From the NCBI RefSeq assembly GCF_018873765.1, contig NC_057918.1:67436871-67500870 (forward strand): DNA of 64,000 nucleotides, given 5' to 3'. The position numbers and the translations under genes were made by a program. This DNA comes from Telopea speciosissima (taxonomy: Eukaryota; Streptophyta; Magnoliopsida; Proteales; Proteaceae). The notes beneath the pieces were generated by a model that was not told where the DNA came from, made no database searches, and saw only the letters and a program-made list of their open reading frames with translations. Shown piece by piece: positions 46,501 to 62,529 of this stretch (position 1 is its first letter; each line of letters opens with the position of its first letter).

Positions 46501-46748
46501 AAAATGGAGTCAATGCATCTAAAAATTGAATCAAAATCAGTAAAATCGGCTGATTCGAATTGAAATCAATAAAACCAAATTTGGAATAAATTATGAATGT
46601 AAATTTTTTTTCATTCTAAAATGGAGTCAATACATCTAAAAATTGAATCGAAATCGGTTTTTTCGAAATTGGAATCGATAAAAACCCATTTTGGAATAAA
46701 TTATGAATGTACTTTTTTTTTTCCCCCTAAAATGGAGTCAATGCATCT

Positions 46749-47409
46749 AAGGGTGTCACTTGGGAGCTGGGACGGTTCCCAGTATTCGGGATGGGTCTGT
46801 ACCGGTATCAGTACCAAAAGTGTCAATCCTTGTATCGTCCCATTTAGTTAACGAGACCGAATCTAGGTCCCGATCCCGATTATCAATTGGATGGGATGGT
46901 ATCGATTCCTAAACAGTTCTAAAGCTGGTAGAATAAGAGAGAACCTTAAACCGTGTTTGGTTGCCTAATTCTGTGAGATGTAATTTTCCAGACACATGAA
47001 TCTTATTTTAAAAAACTGTTTGGTTGAAAAAAGCGAATTACCTTCCAAAGATTTATAAAATCTAGAGATTCATCATTTTAGTGTAAAAAGTGAAATCTTA
47101 AGATTTCACCTCATGAGGTGAAATCCATGTTGAAACAAAAATTTGAGACAAAGTATAAAAGGGCATGTATCTTCAGATTCACAAAATAATCAGGGGAACC
47201 AAACAGATTATCTTTTCCAAAATATGAATCCACAGAAAGTCCATCTAGAGATTCCCATTCAAAATCAATACATGCTCCCACAAATTTATGAAACCAAACG
47301 CGGTGTAGTTTTTAACGAGATGATTTCATTAATGGGATGATCTGGTACCAAATTTTAGCGATATGGTTCTGGGACGGTTCTCGATTCTCGTCCCAAATTG
47401 ACATCCTTA
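46749..47409. mobile_element. Inserted TIR element with a 9-bp target duplication
   Basis: The sequence starts AAGGGTGTCACTT and ends AATTGACATCCTTA; the two ends are inverted copies. AATGCATCT flanks it on both sides (46740-46748 and 47410-47418). Removing it restores the tandem unit, so this is an insertion. A 9-bp duplication fits the Mutator-like superfamily; no transposase is present. It carries another insertion inside. Confidence 0.75.
46951..47305. mobile_element. MITE nested in the 46749 element
   Basis: CCGTGTTTGGTTGCC at 46951 and GAAACCAAACGCGG at about 47291-47304 are inverted ends. The surrounding sequence (GATGGTATCGATTCC before, GATCTGGTACCAAA after) belongs to the host element. 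No target duplication could be fixed. Confidence 0.55.
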
Positions 47410-47510
47410 AATGCATCTAAAAATTGTAACGAAATCGGTGAAATCGACTGATTCGAATTGGAAATCGATAAAAACCCATTTTGGAATCAATTATAAATGT
47501 AAATTTTTTT

Positions 47511-48142
47511 TTTCAATCTGGAAAAAAATAATAAACTTACCTTTTTATCTTTAAAATAAAAATAAATATTTGATTCTTCTTTTGGATTTTATTTTCGAGG
47601 ATTTCTATTTTTAAAAGATACTGACCAATTCCAATCCGAATTCGCATCAAAATTAATGGAGGTTGATTCAGTGGGTCCCATTCCAGATTTTAAAACCTTT
47701 ATTCCACCAAAGATGACAAGGTGTAAGGCTGGGATTGCACAAGTTTGATTCTATGATCTCAATTGAATCTTGTTGGGTCTTGTTTGGTTTCAGACTGTTA
47801 AGAGTAAATCGGAAACATACTTTTTTGAGTATATAACAAAACATTACCAGAATTTTCAAATCGAATCAACAGTTACACAAGCTATGTGGGACCCACGTCT
47901 CCATAAATTACTGTACCCCCATCCACCATCGAATAATAACCAATCAAAGCAGAGTTGGAAGAAAACCCAAACACCAAAATCGCTAACATTATTACCAAAT
48001 TACCCTTCCGTGCTTTTCCAAAACTACTATAACCTTTTTTTTTGGTGATACTACTATAACCTACAACTAATAAGGAGAGAAGTCAACAACCATGAGAGAC
48101 GGTCAAATCCTTCTGTCCTACATCTCACTCTTTCTCGCTCTC
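47511..48142. other. Upstream region of AMT1
   Basis: AT-rich, without recognised repeats beyond a short duplicated ACTACTATAACCT (48026 and 48049). It should hold the distal promoter. Confidence 0.45.
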
Positions 48143-48148
48143 TATAAA
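48143..48148 (+). promoter_or_regulatory. Probable TATA box of AMT1
   Basis: CTCTATAAAGAG lies 105-110 bp before the start codon. It is followed by a pyrimidine-rich leader with a CT run at 48222-48247 just before the ATG. Confidence 0.6.
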
Positions 48149-48252
48149 GAGAAGAGAATGGGAATCGGATCCCCAATTGGCAATAGTCCCGTGAGAGAAA
48201 GAGTATCCAAACATTTCTCAACTCTCTCTCTCTCTCTCTACTCTCTTCTACA

Positions 48253-49758
48253 ATGGCAACACCTCTGACCTGCTCAGCGGCTGCGCTAGGCCAATATCTC
48301 GCCGGAGCCACCAACTCAACCGCCGCGGCAGACTACATATGTGGTCTCTTTGGTGAAGTACAGAACAAATTTAATGATACAAGTTATGCCATCGACACCA
48401 CATACCTTCTCTTCTCCGCTTACCTCGTCTTCTCTATGCAACTTGGTTTCGCCATGCTCTGCGCTGGTTCCGTACGTGCCAAGAACACTATGAACATTAT
48501 GCTCACCAACGTCCTCGACGCCGCTGCCGGTGGCCTTTTCTACTATCTCTTTGGTTATGCCTTTGCGTTTGGAGAGCCCTCCAATGGTTTCATCGGCCGT
48601 CACTTCTTCGGCATGAACACTTTTCCCACCGAAGGCTATGACTACAGTCACTTCTTGTACCAGTGGGCCTTTGCCATCGCTGCCGCCGGTATCACCAGTG
48701 GTTCCATAGCAGAGCGAACCCAATTCGTCGCTTATCTTATATACTCTGCTTTCCTCACGGGCTTCGTCTACCCGGTTGTCTCTCACTGGATCTGGTCCAC
48801 CGATGGTTGGGCTAGTGCTTTAAACACTGATAACTTATTGTTCGGTTCTGGGGTCATCGATTTCGCCGGCTCCGGCGTCGTTCACTTGGTCGGAGGGGTT
48901 GCAGGTCTTTGGGGAGCACTCATCGAAGGTCCACGTATAGGCAGGTTCGACCACGCCGGCCGATCTGTAGCCTTGCGGGGCCATAGTGCTTCTCTTGTTG
49001 TTCTGGGTACCTTCATGCTCTGGTTCGGTTGGTATGGATTCAACCCAGGTTCGTTTCTGCAAATCATGAAGCCTTACAGTAGCGGAACATACTACGGTCA
49101 ATGGAGCGCCGTGGGACGAACGGCTGTGACGACGACCTTGGCAGGTTGTACGGCTGCGCTCACTACATTGTTTGGGAAACGGTTGATGACTGGTCACTGG
49201 AACGTCATCGACGTCTGTAATGGGCTTTTGGGTGGGTTTGCAGCGATCACCGCCGGTTGCTCTGTTGTAGAGCCATGGGCAGCGATTATTTGTGGGTTCG
49301 TGTCCGCTTGGGTCTTGATTGGTTGCAATAAACTTGCAGAGAAGTTTAAGTACGATGACCCACTTGAAGCAGCGCAGTTGCACGGAGGTTGTGGGACGTG
49401 GGGGATCATATTCACGGCACTGTTCGCGAGGGAAGCTTACGTTAATGAGGTTTATGCGGAAGGAAGGCCTTATGGGTTGTTCATGGGTGGTGGTGGAAAG
49501 CTATTGGCTGCTCACATTATTCAGATTCTAGTGATCGCTGGTTGGGTAAGTGTTACCATGGGTCCTCTGTTCTATGTTCTGCATCGATTGAAGCTGTTGA
49601 GGATATCTGCAGAAGACGAAATGGCCGGAATGGATCTGACCAGGCACGGTGGTTTCGCTTACGTGTATCACGAAGAGGAAGATCCGATGTCAAAGCAGGG
49701 ATTCATGTTGAGAAAAGTGGAACCTACCATTAACAATGGATCATCACAAGTTGTTTGA
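48253..49758 (+). CDS. AMT1: High-affinity ammonium transporter, AMT1 subfamily
   Basis: A plasma-membrane ammonium uptake channel that works as a trimer (family knowledge). The single exon encodes 501 residues, the usual AMT1 length, and lack of introns is typical for AMT1. About eleven membrane segments are visible. The AMT signature [20 protein letters not shown] lies at about 203-222. The two pore His residues are H211 (VVHLVGG) and H377 (AAQLHGGCG). The cytosolic tail has [12 protein letters not shown] with T463, the position whose phosphorylation shuts the trimer in Arabidopsis AMT1;1 (Thr460 there). The start is the first in-frame ATG, after a CT-rich leader. The orthologue number within AMT1 cannot be decided. 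Confidence 0.97.
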   Translation: MATPLTCSAAALGQYLAGATNSTAAADYICGLFGEVQNKFNDTSYAIDTTYLLFSAYLVFSMQLGFAMLCAGSVRAKNTMNIMLTNVLDAAAGGLFYYLFGYAFAFGEPSNGFIGRHFFGMNTFPTEGYDYSHFLYQWAFAIAAAGITSGSIAERTQFVAYLIYSAFLTGFVYPVVSHWIWSTDGWASALNTDNLLFGSGVIDFAGSGVVHLVGGVAGLWGALIEGPRIGRFDHAGRSVALRGHSASLVVLGTFMLWFGWYGFNPGSFLQIMKPYSSGTYYGQWSAVGRTAVTTTLAGCTAALTTLFGKRLMTGHWNVIDVCNGLLGGFAAITAGCSVVEPWAAIICGFVSAWVLIGCNKLAEKFKYDDPLEAAQLHGGCGTWGIIFTALFAREAYVNEVYAEGRPYGLFMGGGGKLLAAHIIQILVIAGWVSVTMGPLFYVLHRLKLLRISAEDEMAGMDLTRHGGFAYVYHEEEDPMSKQGFMLRKVEPTINNGSSQVV

Positions 49759-50401
49759 TTGTCAAATCATTTAGTTTTTTTTTTTTTTTTGGATCAATTT
49801 ACCCTTTTGTTTTGATTGGTAGATGGAGATATTGTATGAGATATGGATTCATGTATGTCGTCTCTGTCTCTGTGGTGTGAAATGGGGAATGAACATGGCT
49901 GCTCCATAACTCCTTTGGACTTCTCTGATTTTCTAAAGTTATGATGGCAGTGAATGGCGACAAGAAAACACTGGGACTGTGACAGTGAAAGACTTGTGGT
50001 GGTGTTTCATCTTTTGTAAAGATAATTGGTCCTTACTAAAACCCTTTTCTCTTTATTTCATTTGGTTTATCATGAGAGAATCTACTACTCTGGTTGTTCT
50101 CTTTCTCTTGTATAATGGGTTGGATTTCTCTCTGTAAATTCCAATTAAACAATTTGAGTTCGTCCCAATTAAATAGAAAGAATTAAATTCAAAAATTTTG
50201 TATGGAGTTGTAGCCCCTCATCTCAGTTCACTGTCATAAGGAATAAATTTGAAGTATTCAGAAAACCAATTCAAAATTTATTCTTTTCCCATATTACACT
50301 GAAATCACCAGATCAATTCATTGTACAAACAGGGGAAGAATCCTTAATTTCGCTGGAGTCTTGATGGTGGAGCTGTAAGGTATTGTGCAACAGATTTTGA
50401 G
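49759..50401. other. Convergent 3' region of AMT1 and the PPR gene
   Basis: About 640 bp between two converging genes, holding both 3' UTRs. An 18-T run is at about 49773. No other feature. Confidence 0.6.
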
Positions 50402-52054
50402 CTAATATAAACCAACCAAAGTTTCCAAAATCTTGTATACCTCATCTGATCCAGGATGCATCTTATCAGCAGAGTAAAACTGGTGGATTTGGTTATCAAT
50501 CTCAATCCAGCTGCATCCGGGTGTCTTTGTTACTCCCTTTTCCTTCAATGACTTCCTCACTTTCCTCACCTCTTCCCAATTACCTGACTCTCCATAAATA
50601 TTGGCCAACATTACACCGTAACCAGCGTTATTTGGATCGATTTCAATCAGTCTTTGCACTGCAAATTCAGCCAAATCCATATGACCATGGATCTTACAAC
50701 CATTAAGCAAAGAACCCCAAACAACTTCATCAGGTTCAATCCTCATCCCTCTGATAACTTCCATGGCTTCTTCAAACCGACCAGCTCGACCAAGAAGGTC
50801 TATCATGCATCCGTAGTGCTCAATTTGAGGTTCAATTCCATAATCCTGAGTCATGGAAACAAAATAATCACAACCTTGCTCGACCAATCCACCATGAGTA
50901 CAAGCATTCAACAATCCAACAAAGGTGATACCATCAGGTCTCACTACTCCTTCACACCCAATCATCTCCTCAAACACGCCAATTGCACTTTCACTTTGCC
51001 CATGAAGAGCAAGACAATTGATCATCGAATTCCAAGAAGTCAAGCTTCTATCTGATGTCTCATCAAAAACCCTTCTTGCTTCCTTCAAGCTCCCACATTT
51101 ACCATACATGTCCACAAGACCATTTGAGACAAACGAATTGGGGCCGAGGCTGTTCCTATAGATGTATCCATGGATCCATTTACCTAGCTGAAGCATGCCA
51201 AGATGACCACAAGCTGACAGTGCACACACAACCGTAACCTGATTCGGCCTCTCCTCACTATCCACAAGACTAACCATTCTTCTGAAGAGTGAGATGGCCT
51301 CCGGAAACAGACCATTCTGAGTGCAACCTGCTATAACAGAATTCCAGGATGGAACATCTCTCTCAGGCATATCTTCAAAAAGCGAAACAGCATTTCCAAT
51401 CTGCCCAAGCCGCGCGTAGCCCGAAATCATAGCCGTCCAAGACACAACATTTCTCTCACCCATTTCGTCGAACAACTGCCGTGCAGTTCCGAGGTCCGAA
51501 CATGTCCTAGAATACGAATCAAGCAGAGCAGTCTGCACAATTGGGTACCCACCAAAACCCGAATTCAAGATCTGGGTATGTATTGATTTAGTCCCCAATG
51601 TTTCAGAGATCTCCGAACAACACTTTAAGACGTGGGGATAGATGAAATGATTAGGCTTAGAACGACCTCGACGTATCATACTCCGGTACAAGAGAAGTGC
51701 CGATTTGTGATCGGGTTTGGACACGTAGGCCGTAATCATGGCCGTATAGAGGTAGACATTGGGGGAGTGAAGGTGATCGAAGATGAAGCGAGCATAATTG
51801 AGGTTGGAGAGGGTGAGGGCGCAGAACCGAACAAGCTTGAAAGCATAGAACTGAGTCTGGCCATGGCCAAGGGTTAGAAGGAAGGCTTGTAGCTGCTGGA
51901 GATGGTTGAGATGATTGCATTTGTCCAACACATCCAACACGTACTTGTTTAGGTTTGGTTTGCAGAGAAGTTCTGCTTCAGGACTACAGGCAGTAGTAGT
52001 GGGCATGGTACCATTGGTCCCCCTGCTTCCAGCTAACCTTCCCCATCTCTGCAT
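50402..52054 (-). CDS. Pentatricopeptide repeat protein, PLS class with E domain
   Basis: 550 residues without introns, as usual for plant PPR genes. Such proteins bind single-stranded RNA in mitochondria or chloroplasts and many of the E class direct C-to-U editing (family knowledge; the target here is unknown). PPR motifs run from about residue 60 to 480, for example PNVYLYTAMITAYVSKPD, NVVSWTAMISGYARLGQIGN, DVPSWNSVIAGCTQNGLFPE and PDGITFVGLLNACTHGGLVE. The end reads GCSWIEIDNQIHQFYSADKM then HPGSDEVYKILETL, which is the E/E+ part. The DYW deaminase domain is absent. The N-terminus has no clear transit peptide; a later start at residue 17 (MPTTTACSPE) is possible. It converges on AMT1. Confidence 0.95.
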   Translation of the reverse strand: MQRWGRLAGSRGTNGTMPTTTACSPEAELLCKPNLNKYVLDVLDKCNHLNHLQQLQAFLLTLGHGQTQFYAFKLVRFCALTLSNLNYARFIFDHLHSPNVYLYTAMITAYVSKPDHKSALLLYRSMIRRGRSKPNHFIYPHVLKCCSEISETLGTKSIHTQILNSGFGGYPIVQTALLDSYSRTCSDLGTARQLFDEMGERNVVSWTAMISGYARLGQIGNAVSLFEDMPERDVPSWNSVIAGCTQNGLFPEAISLFRRMVSLVDSEERPNQVTVVCALSACGHLGMLQLGKWIHGYIYRNSLGPNSFVSNGLVDMYGKCGSLKEARRVFDETSDRSLTSWNSMINCLALHGQSESAIGVFEEMIGCEGVVRPDGITFVGLLNACTHGGLVEQGCDYFVSMTQDYGIEPQIEHYGCMIDLLGRAGRFEEAMEVIRGMRIEPDEVVWGSLLNGCKIHGHMDLAEFAVQRLIEIDPNNAGYGVMLANIYGESGNWEEVRKVRKSLKEKGVTKTPGCSWIEIDNQIHQFYSADKMHPGSDEVYKILETLVGLY

Positions 52055-52310
52055 TTAACAGAAAATAACTAACAGGTTAACTGTCTTGAATTAAGAGCAT
52101 GGAATGGGCCAATGGCCCAATGGTAATGGCTCTTTTACTTATGCAATCAGGTCCGTTCATGAGCCAATGGAAATGGCCTGAAATTTTGGTTGACAAATAG
52201 CCTTTGTTGGAAGGTAAGGTCTAACCTCCCCTGTTCATTTGTGTAAAATTGGACCTGTGTGAACCTTCCACATGTAAATATCAAAGTCAATGAAAATCAC
52301 TCATCCATAG
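52055..52310. other. Upstream region of the PPR gene
   Basis: It should hold the promoter. No clear TATA box was identified on the minus strand. Confidence 0.4.
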
Positions 52311-52470
52311 GATAAAAATCCTCTCTAGTGCACCGATCTGACTGTGCACGGTGCAAGCTCGATTGCATTTTTTTTTTTTTCTATCGAGCTTGTCACCGTT
52401 GGATGTCGCCGCATTCACATGTCGAATTCACAAAGCCTCAATGCAGTGCGCACTGCAGAGGATTTTTATC
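52311..52470. mobile_element. Small MITE, 160 bp
   Basis: GATAAAAATCCTCTCTAGTG at 52311-52330 is nearly the complement of the right end (CACTGCAGAGGATTTTTATC, 52451-52470), with continued pairing inward (GTGCAC/GTGCGC). Inside, a second short inverted pair AAGCTCGAT / ATCGAGCTT surrounds a T-run. No coding. Confidence 0.7.
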
Positions 52471-53084
52471 ATCATTAATAGATGATTCTTGATGACTTGG
52501 AAAGAATGGATTTTGTGGATTATTCGTGCTTTTCAATGATTCAGATTTACAAAATTGAAAAGTATTGTAGACATGCATGAAATGCCACATGGTGAAAAAT
52601 AAAGGACTTCAAATGTTTTTTTTGGGAGATAAGCCATTTTTTTTCGACTACCGACAAAAAATTGATGGTTTGATAGGTATACATACTTGGGGTGTTCTTG
52701 GAAGGCTAACAAGTAACAACTTTCTTGATGGCAGGAGTGTCATCATCAAAGATCCTCTGGAAAATTTTGTAGATGTAGATTGTACAAAACATCAAAATAG
52801 AATAAGCAAAATTGTCAATTTGAATGGTGGTACACTGATGCACTCATAATAATGCTAATTAACAGACTAAACAACTCAACTTTTTTTTTTTTTTTTTTGT
52901 GCAAGTCAAGGGCCGATCGGCCATCAAGGCCCCACAAGGAGGCAAGGAGGGGACCCATAGGCTACACTTCTTGGAAAGCAATTAAATGTGGACTAGGTAT
53001 CGCTAAGGAGACTTGAACCACCAATCAAGTTCCTAATGCTGTTCTCCCAAGGGAGCAACGAACCACCAGGGCAAACCTAGATCG
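52471..53084. repeat. Intergenic stretch with a repeated-DNA segment at its end
   Basis: An 18-T run at about 52881 is followed by GTGCAAGTCAAGGGCCGATC and a purine-rich region ending GACTTGAACCACCAATCAAG. It looks like part of a transposon but could not be assigned. The frame at 52577-52849 has no family resemblance. Confidence 0.35.
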
Positions 53085-53525
53085 ACAACAACTCAACTTT
53101 ATCCCAACTAAATGTGGTTAGTTACATGGAGGGCCTTCCAATCAATTTTATTCGAAGTCATATTTGATACAAAGTCCAAGCTATTTATGGCTTTCCTCAA
53201 TACTTCTCCCAGGGTCATTTTAGGTTTACCCCTAGTTCTTTTAGTTTCTTCAATCTGAATCAAATCATTATTCATCCATTACTCATGTATCGAAGCCACT
53301 CCCAAAATTAGCTCTAATATGATCATTCCTTGTTTTATTTTTGCCTAATTTTGCCACACATCCATCTCAACATCCTCATCTCCGCAACATTAAGTTTATC
53401 TACATGATGTTCCTTAACCTCCAACATTTTGCATCATAAATCATAACCGGTTGTATGACTATTCTATAAAATCTTCCTTTAAGTTTTAAAGTAAACACAC
53501 TTCTCCACTTCATCCATCCTATTAA
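53085..53525 (-). pseudogene. LINE C-terminal remnant
   Basis: On the minus strand, GWMKWRSVFTLKLKGRFYR is followed by VIQPVMIYDAKCW, then fragments like CVAKLGKNKARNDHIR. This order is typical of the end of plant LINE ORF2 downstream of the reverse transcriptase. Stops and frameshifts interrupt it. It belongs to the same general type as the fragment at 17131-17790. Confidence 0.75.
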
Positions 53526-53765
53526 TGGTTTGAGGTATCGGTATCGGTATCGATATTGTATCGCTCGTATCGAGCGATACGTATCGATTTTGCAAGTGAT
53601 CGATCCTGATACTATATTCCTGACACAATACAGACAAGGGATAAAATGGTCAAAACCCATTTTAAAATGAGAATCAGGGGTAAATTTGTTCGATATGATC
53701 AATCCTTGCTGATACCGATCCGGTATCATATCAATTTTCAAGTGACCGATACCATGCACTAAAAC
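53526..53765. repeat. GTATCGATAC-rich repeat
   Basis: GGTATCGGTATCGGTATCGAT is followed by TCGCTCGTATCGAGCGATAC, a perfect palindrome part, and then looser variants up to CGATACCATGC. Related word-iterated stretches lie at 46150-46400. Family unknown. Confidence 0.55.
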
Positions 53766-55095
53766 AATGATCCTATTTAAGTTTTTTGTGGAATATCATC
53801 TTCTATATCACTTATATTATGATTGAAACCAGAAAAGGGAAAGTTTTCATACACGGCTTACAAGGCATTAATTAATAGGTGGGTGTTTATGACTTTTCCA
53901 ACTCTTTGTGAGAGAGGACACGATCGTACATGCTTACAGGACCGTATATGAAAACTTACTCCAACCAGAAATTAACCGAATAAAATTGCTATAAAATACC
54001 ACATGGCCTATGGGCCTAGACTTTGAAGATCCTCCCTCCTAAGGATTAGTTGCCCAAAGGTCTTATTCCCAAACGTACTTTGGGGTCTACACTCCAACAA
54101 AAACATGGGTCCCAATGATTGTTCCTGGAAATTCAAACAATGTACGGTTGAATTCTTATTGGGCTGTGTGCCCTCGTGCCATTTGCCAATCATCCGAAGA
54201 AGAAGAAGATGGGGGAGGACAATAAATCTTCCATTGAATTCAATGGCAGTCAAAGTTGGAAACCGTACGCAAAAGTCATCAAGCCCAGGCCTCCAAAAGG
54301 GCCATTTACATTTAGAAGTTGCTTTATTTGACTTTGGAAGTTGGGACGAAATTGAATGTGTTGTTGAACAATCAAAACTTGCTCATACGGAAGTCAATTT
54401 CTCATGCTTCTGCCTCGCTGGGTGAGAGTTGGTGGCTTGGAGTTTTCAAATTTTCCAGACACAGCAGAAATCGGTTGGGTCTTGAATGTAAGTTTGAACG
54501 ATCAGAAGATATGGCATAAGACTCATGCGAGGTCCACTCCATTCACACTTGGCTGTAGAGTTGTGGAGTCCCCCATCAGCCTCAGTGTGAAAAAGCGCTT
54601 TCCTGATCGATTGAATCCTTCCACTCCAAAATTACTTTGGTACAGGATTCAAAGCTGTTCTTTGGTTGCAAACCTGATATCAAACCATTTCATATTGGAC
54701 TACCTCAAACCTGATATCAAACCATTTCATATTGGACTACCTCACCATCCAAGTTTCAGTACATATGACACCGACATGGAAGGAATCAATTTCATGTTCA
54801 TCCACAGAGTGTTCTAGTTATTTAACTACAACGTTTCTCAAATTTTTTGAGCTGGGTGGGTGGGGCAATTAGCAAAGACAAAAGATATTAATCATATTGA
54901 TCCAAAGACAACAACAAAAAAAAAATGACAAGGACATTGTCTTTTCCAGATGAACATTTTATGTTTTATAAGAATTTGTTCTAATGAGCCATTTAGAACT
55001 TCATACAGAAGAACACAACGATTGCTCAAGGATTGAGCAGCTTGCAACCACACGCAAAAGCTCCAAAATATCATAGTAGTAAATGGACGATCACC
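53766..55095. other. Intergenic region downstream of GSNOR
   Basis: Two overlapping plus frames (54105-54425 and 54404-54817) together span about 700 bp, but I do not recognise a protein family in them. They hold a perfect 37-bp tandem duplication. They may be a decayed gene fragment or chance. Confidence 0.35.
54671..54744. repeat. Perfect 2 x 37-bp tandem duplication
   Basis: AACCTGATATCAAACCATTT and the following 17 bases occur twice in a row without a mismatch (54671-54707 and 54708-54744). Confidence 0.95.
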
Positions 55096-60906
<5,811 letters not shown>

Positions 60907-61077
60907 GGAAGAAATCAAGGACTCCTTATCTCTCGCTCGTCGCTTTGCTTCCCTTCTTTCCCTGTTATACAATAATGCGATGGGTGCCCTCACTGATTAG
61001 TGTTCACTGATCACTAAGAAGGGTGTGCCTTGAACCCCTTGCCATGAGAGATTTGGGCAATCCCCCCTTCTACTGTT

Positions 61078-61087
61078 GCCACGTGTC
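61078..61087 (-). promoter_or_regulatory. ABRE/G-box upstream of GSNOR
   Basis: On the gene strand it reads GACACGTGGC, the complete ABRE/G-box consensus with a CACGTG core, about 175 bp before the start codon. bZIP or bHLH factors bind such sites (established knowledge). Binding here is not shown. Confidence 0.55.
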
Positions 61088-61285
61088 GCTGCAGGCCCGG
61101 AAATAGCGTGGCTACGGGCGTTCCTCATCGTTCCCACATCCCATCATTGCAAGCATTGGACCTCCACTAATTTATATTTATTTTTATTTGGTAAGGAACT
61201 AATTTATATTTAATTTTTGGGTAAAGAACTAATTTATATTTATTTTTTTTTGGTAAAGAACTAATTTATATTTAATCAAGGTAAT
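61088..61285. repeat. Direct repeats of a GTAAAGAACTAATTTATATT block
   Basis: The block (T)GGTAAGGAACTAATTTATA recurs three times with small changes (about 61191, 61219 and 61250). Upstream region of GSNOR. Confidence 0.75.
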
Positions 61286-61455
61286 GAAACAATGATCTTG
61301 GGGCGCCGGCCACGCCCGGACACAGTTGGGAGGAGGGCGAAATGATCGCCCCACCCTCATGAAAGGTGGAAATCCCGCCTTGAGATGCCAGCATGTGCTC
61401 GTGCACATGGTTCCTATGCTGCTCCAAGGAGAATGCTCTCCCGTTATCCTATTAG
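61286..61455. repeat. Degenerate MITE-like segment
   Basis: CACGCCCGGACACAG, GCGAAATGATCGCCCCACC and TGCTCGTGCACATGG correspond to words inside the MITEs at 43835 and 63822. Terminal repeats are not clear. Confidence 0.45.
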
Positions 61456-62378
61456 ATTTTGGAATGATTAAGGGCATAATCGAATGTCAACCCCTACCCT
61501 CTCCTCTCCTACTTCTCTCGGATCTCCTCTAGGATTGCTAGTACCAGATTCTCCGGCACTCCAACAAGCCGATGATGAAGGAACAGGTTGGTCGTAGATC
61601 AGGCTACTGCCTGAAAAAATGATTCTTTTCTTAGAACTACTAGATGAAAATGGAAATTAGAAGATAAATAGGTTTCAAATTTGTTTAACAGCCACTACTT
61701 TCGATTTTGAAAAGATTTACTCAATTCTGGTTAATAGTCATGTCATGTAAGAATAAAATAAGAGTAAACTTCCAAAATTGCCCAAAAAATCTATTTTAAT
61801 CTTAAACCACGATTAGAAAAATAGGAGGGAAAGAGGCGCAATTTTATTTTTTATTGTTTCTATCACCTTTTTTTTCCTTTTTTTATGATCGAGTTTCCTG
61901 CCACCAACTGTGAATGAGATCCCATTCACCGCAGGTGAGAGAAGGAGGAAATAGGCATTGGGAGGGTATTTTGGAACATACTAAAACCCTAGTAGGGGTT
62001 GGTGAACCATCCTCTTTTTATTTTATTTTATTTTATTTTTTAATATATTTCTATTGTTTTCTATTCCAACAATTAAGATTCGATGTTATAGCTTTATTTT
62101 TATTTATTCTTTGATAATAATCTCTTTGATTTATATTCCTACAAGTAAGGTTCACTTTCATTGGATTTTGCAGTTTTTAAAACAGTTAAATTAGGTTGGG
62201 ACAATTTTGAAAGTTTTCTTTTATTTATTCTAATGTGGCACGAATACTAACCAACTTTGGGGATTAGGTATATCTTTGAAAGTAGTGGATGTAAAACAAA
62301 ATTGAAACCTACTAATTCTGTAATTTCCATTCTTATCTAGTGGATCTAAGTAATTTTCCTTTTTGGGGAAAAAAAACG
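61456..62378. other. Intergenic, nothing recognised
   Basis: AT-rich sequence with a TTTTA-repeat at 62015-62040. No gene found. Confidence 0.5.
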
Positions 62379-62529
62379 CTGCCTAGTCTCGTGGAGCATG
62401 TGCCTAGACACTGAGTGTGCAAAATTACCACAACAGCCTCCTTGGAATAACAAATTTCATCCATGCCGATACCTCTGCATGTGCACTTATTTGCCCGGTA
62501 CTGGTGCAAGGGCCAAGAGACTAGGCAGA
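62379..62529. mobile_element. Small MITE, about 150 bp
   Basis: TGCCTAGTCTCGTGG near 62380 pairs with CCAAGAGACTAGGCAG near 62513-62528. A-rich flanking sequence precedes it. A degenerate relative lies at about 40063-40215. Confidence 0.65.

Larger units (their letters stand above)
46501..47510. repeat. Three tandem repeats of about 117 bp, the third interrupted
   Basis: Each unit starts near AATGGAGTCAATGCATCTAA (or ATACATCTAA), goes on through ATTGAATCGAAATCGG and CATTTTGGAATAAATTATGA, and ends in a T-run. Units start near 46501, 46618 and 46734. The third is split by the insertion at 46749-47409. Confidence 0.8.

Noticed and set aside
48316-49415. Long minus-strand frames opposite AMT1
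   Set aside because: They are shadows of the highly conserved AMT1 coding strand; no protein family fits.
50521-51237. Plus-strand frames opposite the PPR gene
   Set aside because: The minus strand encodes a complete PPR protein with family motifs; the plus frames are shadows.
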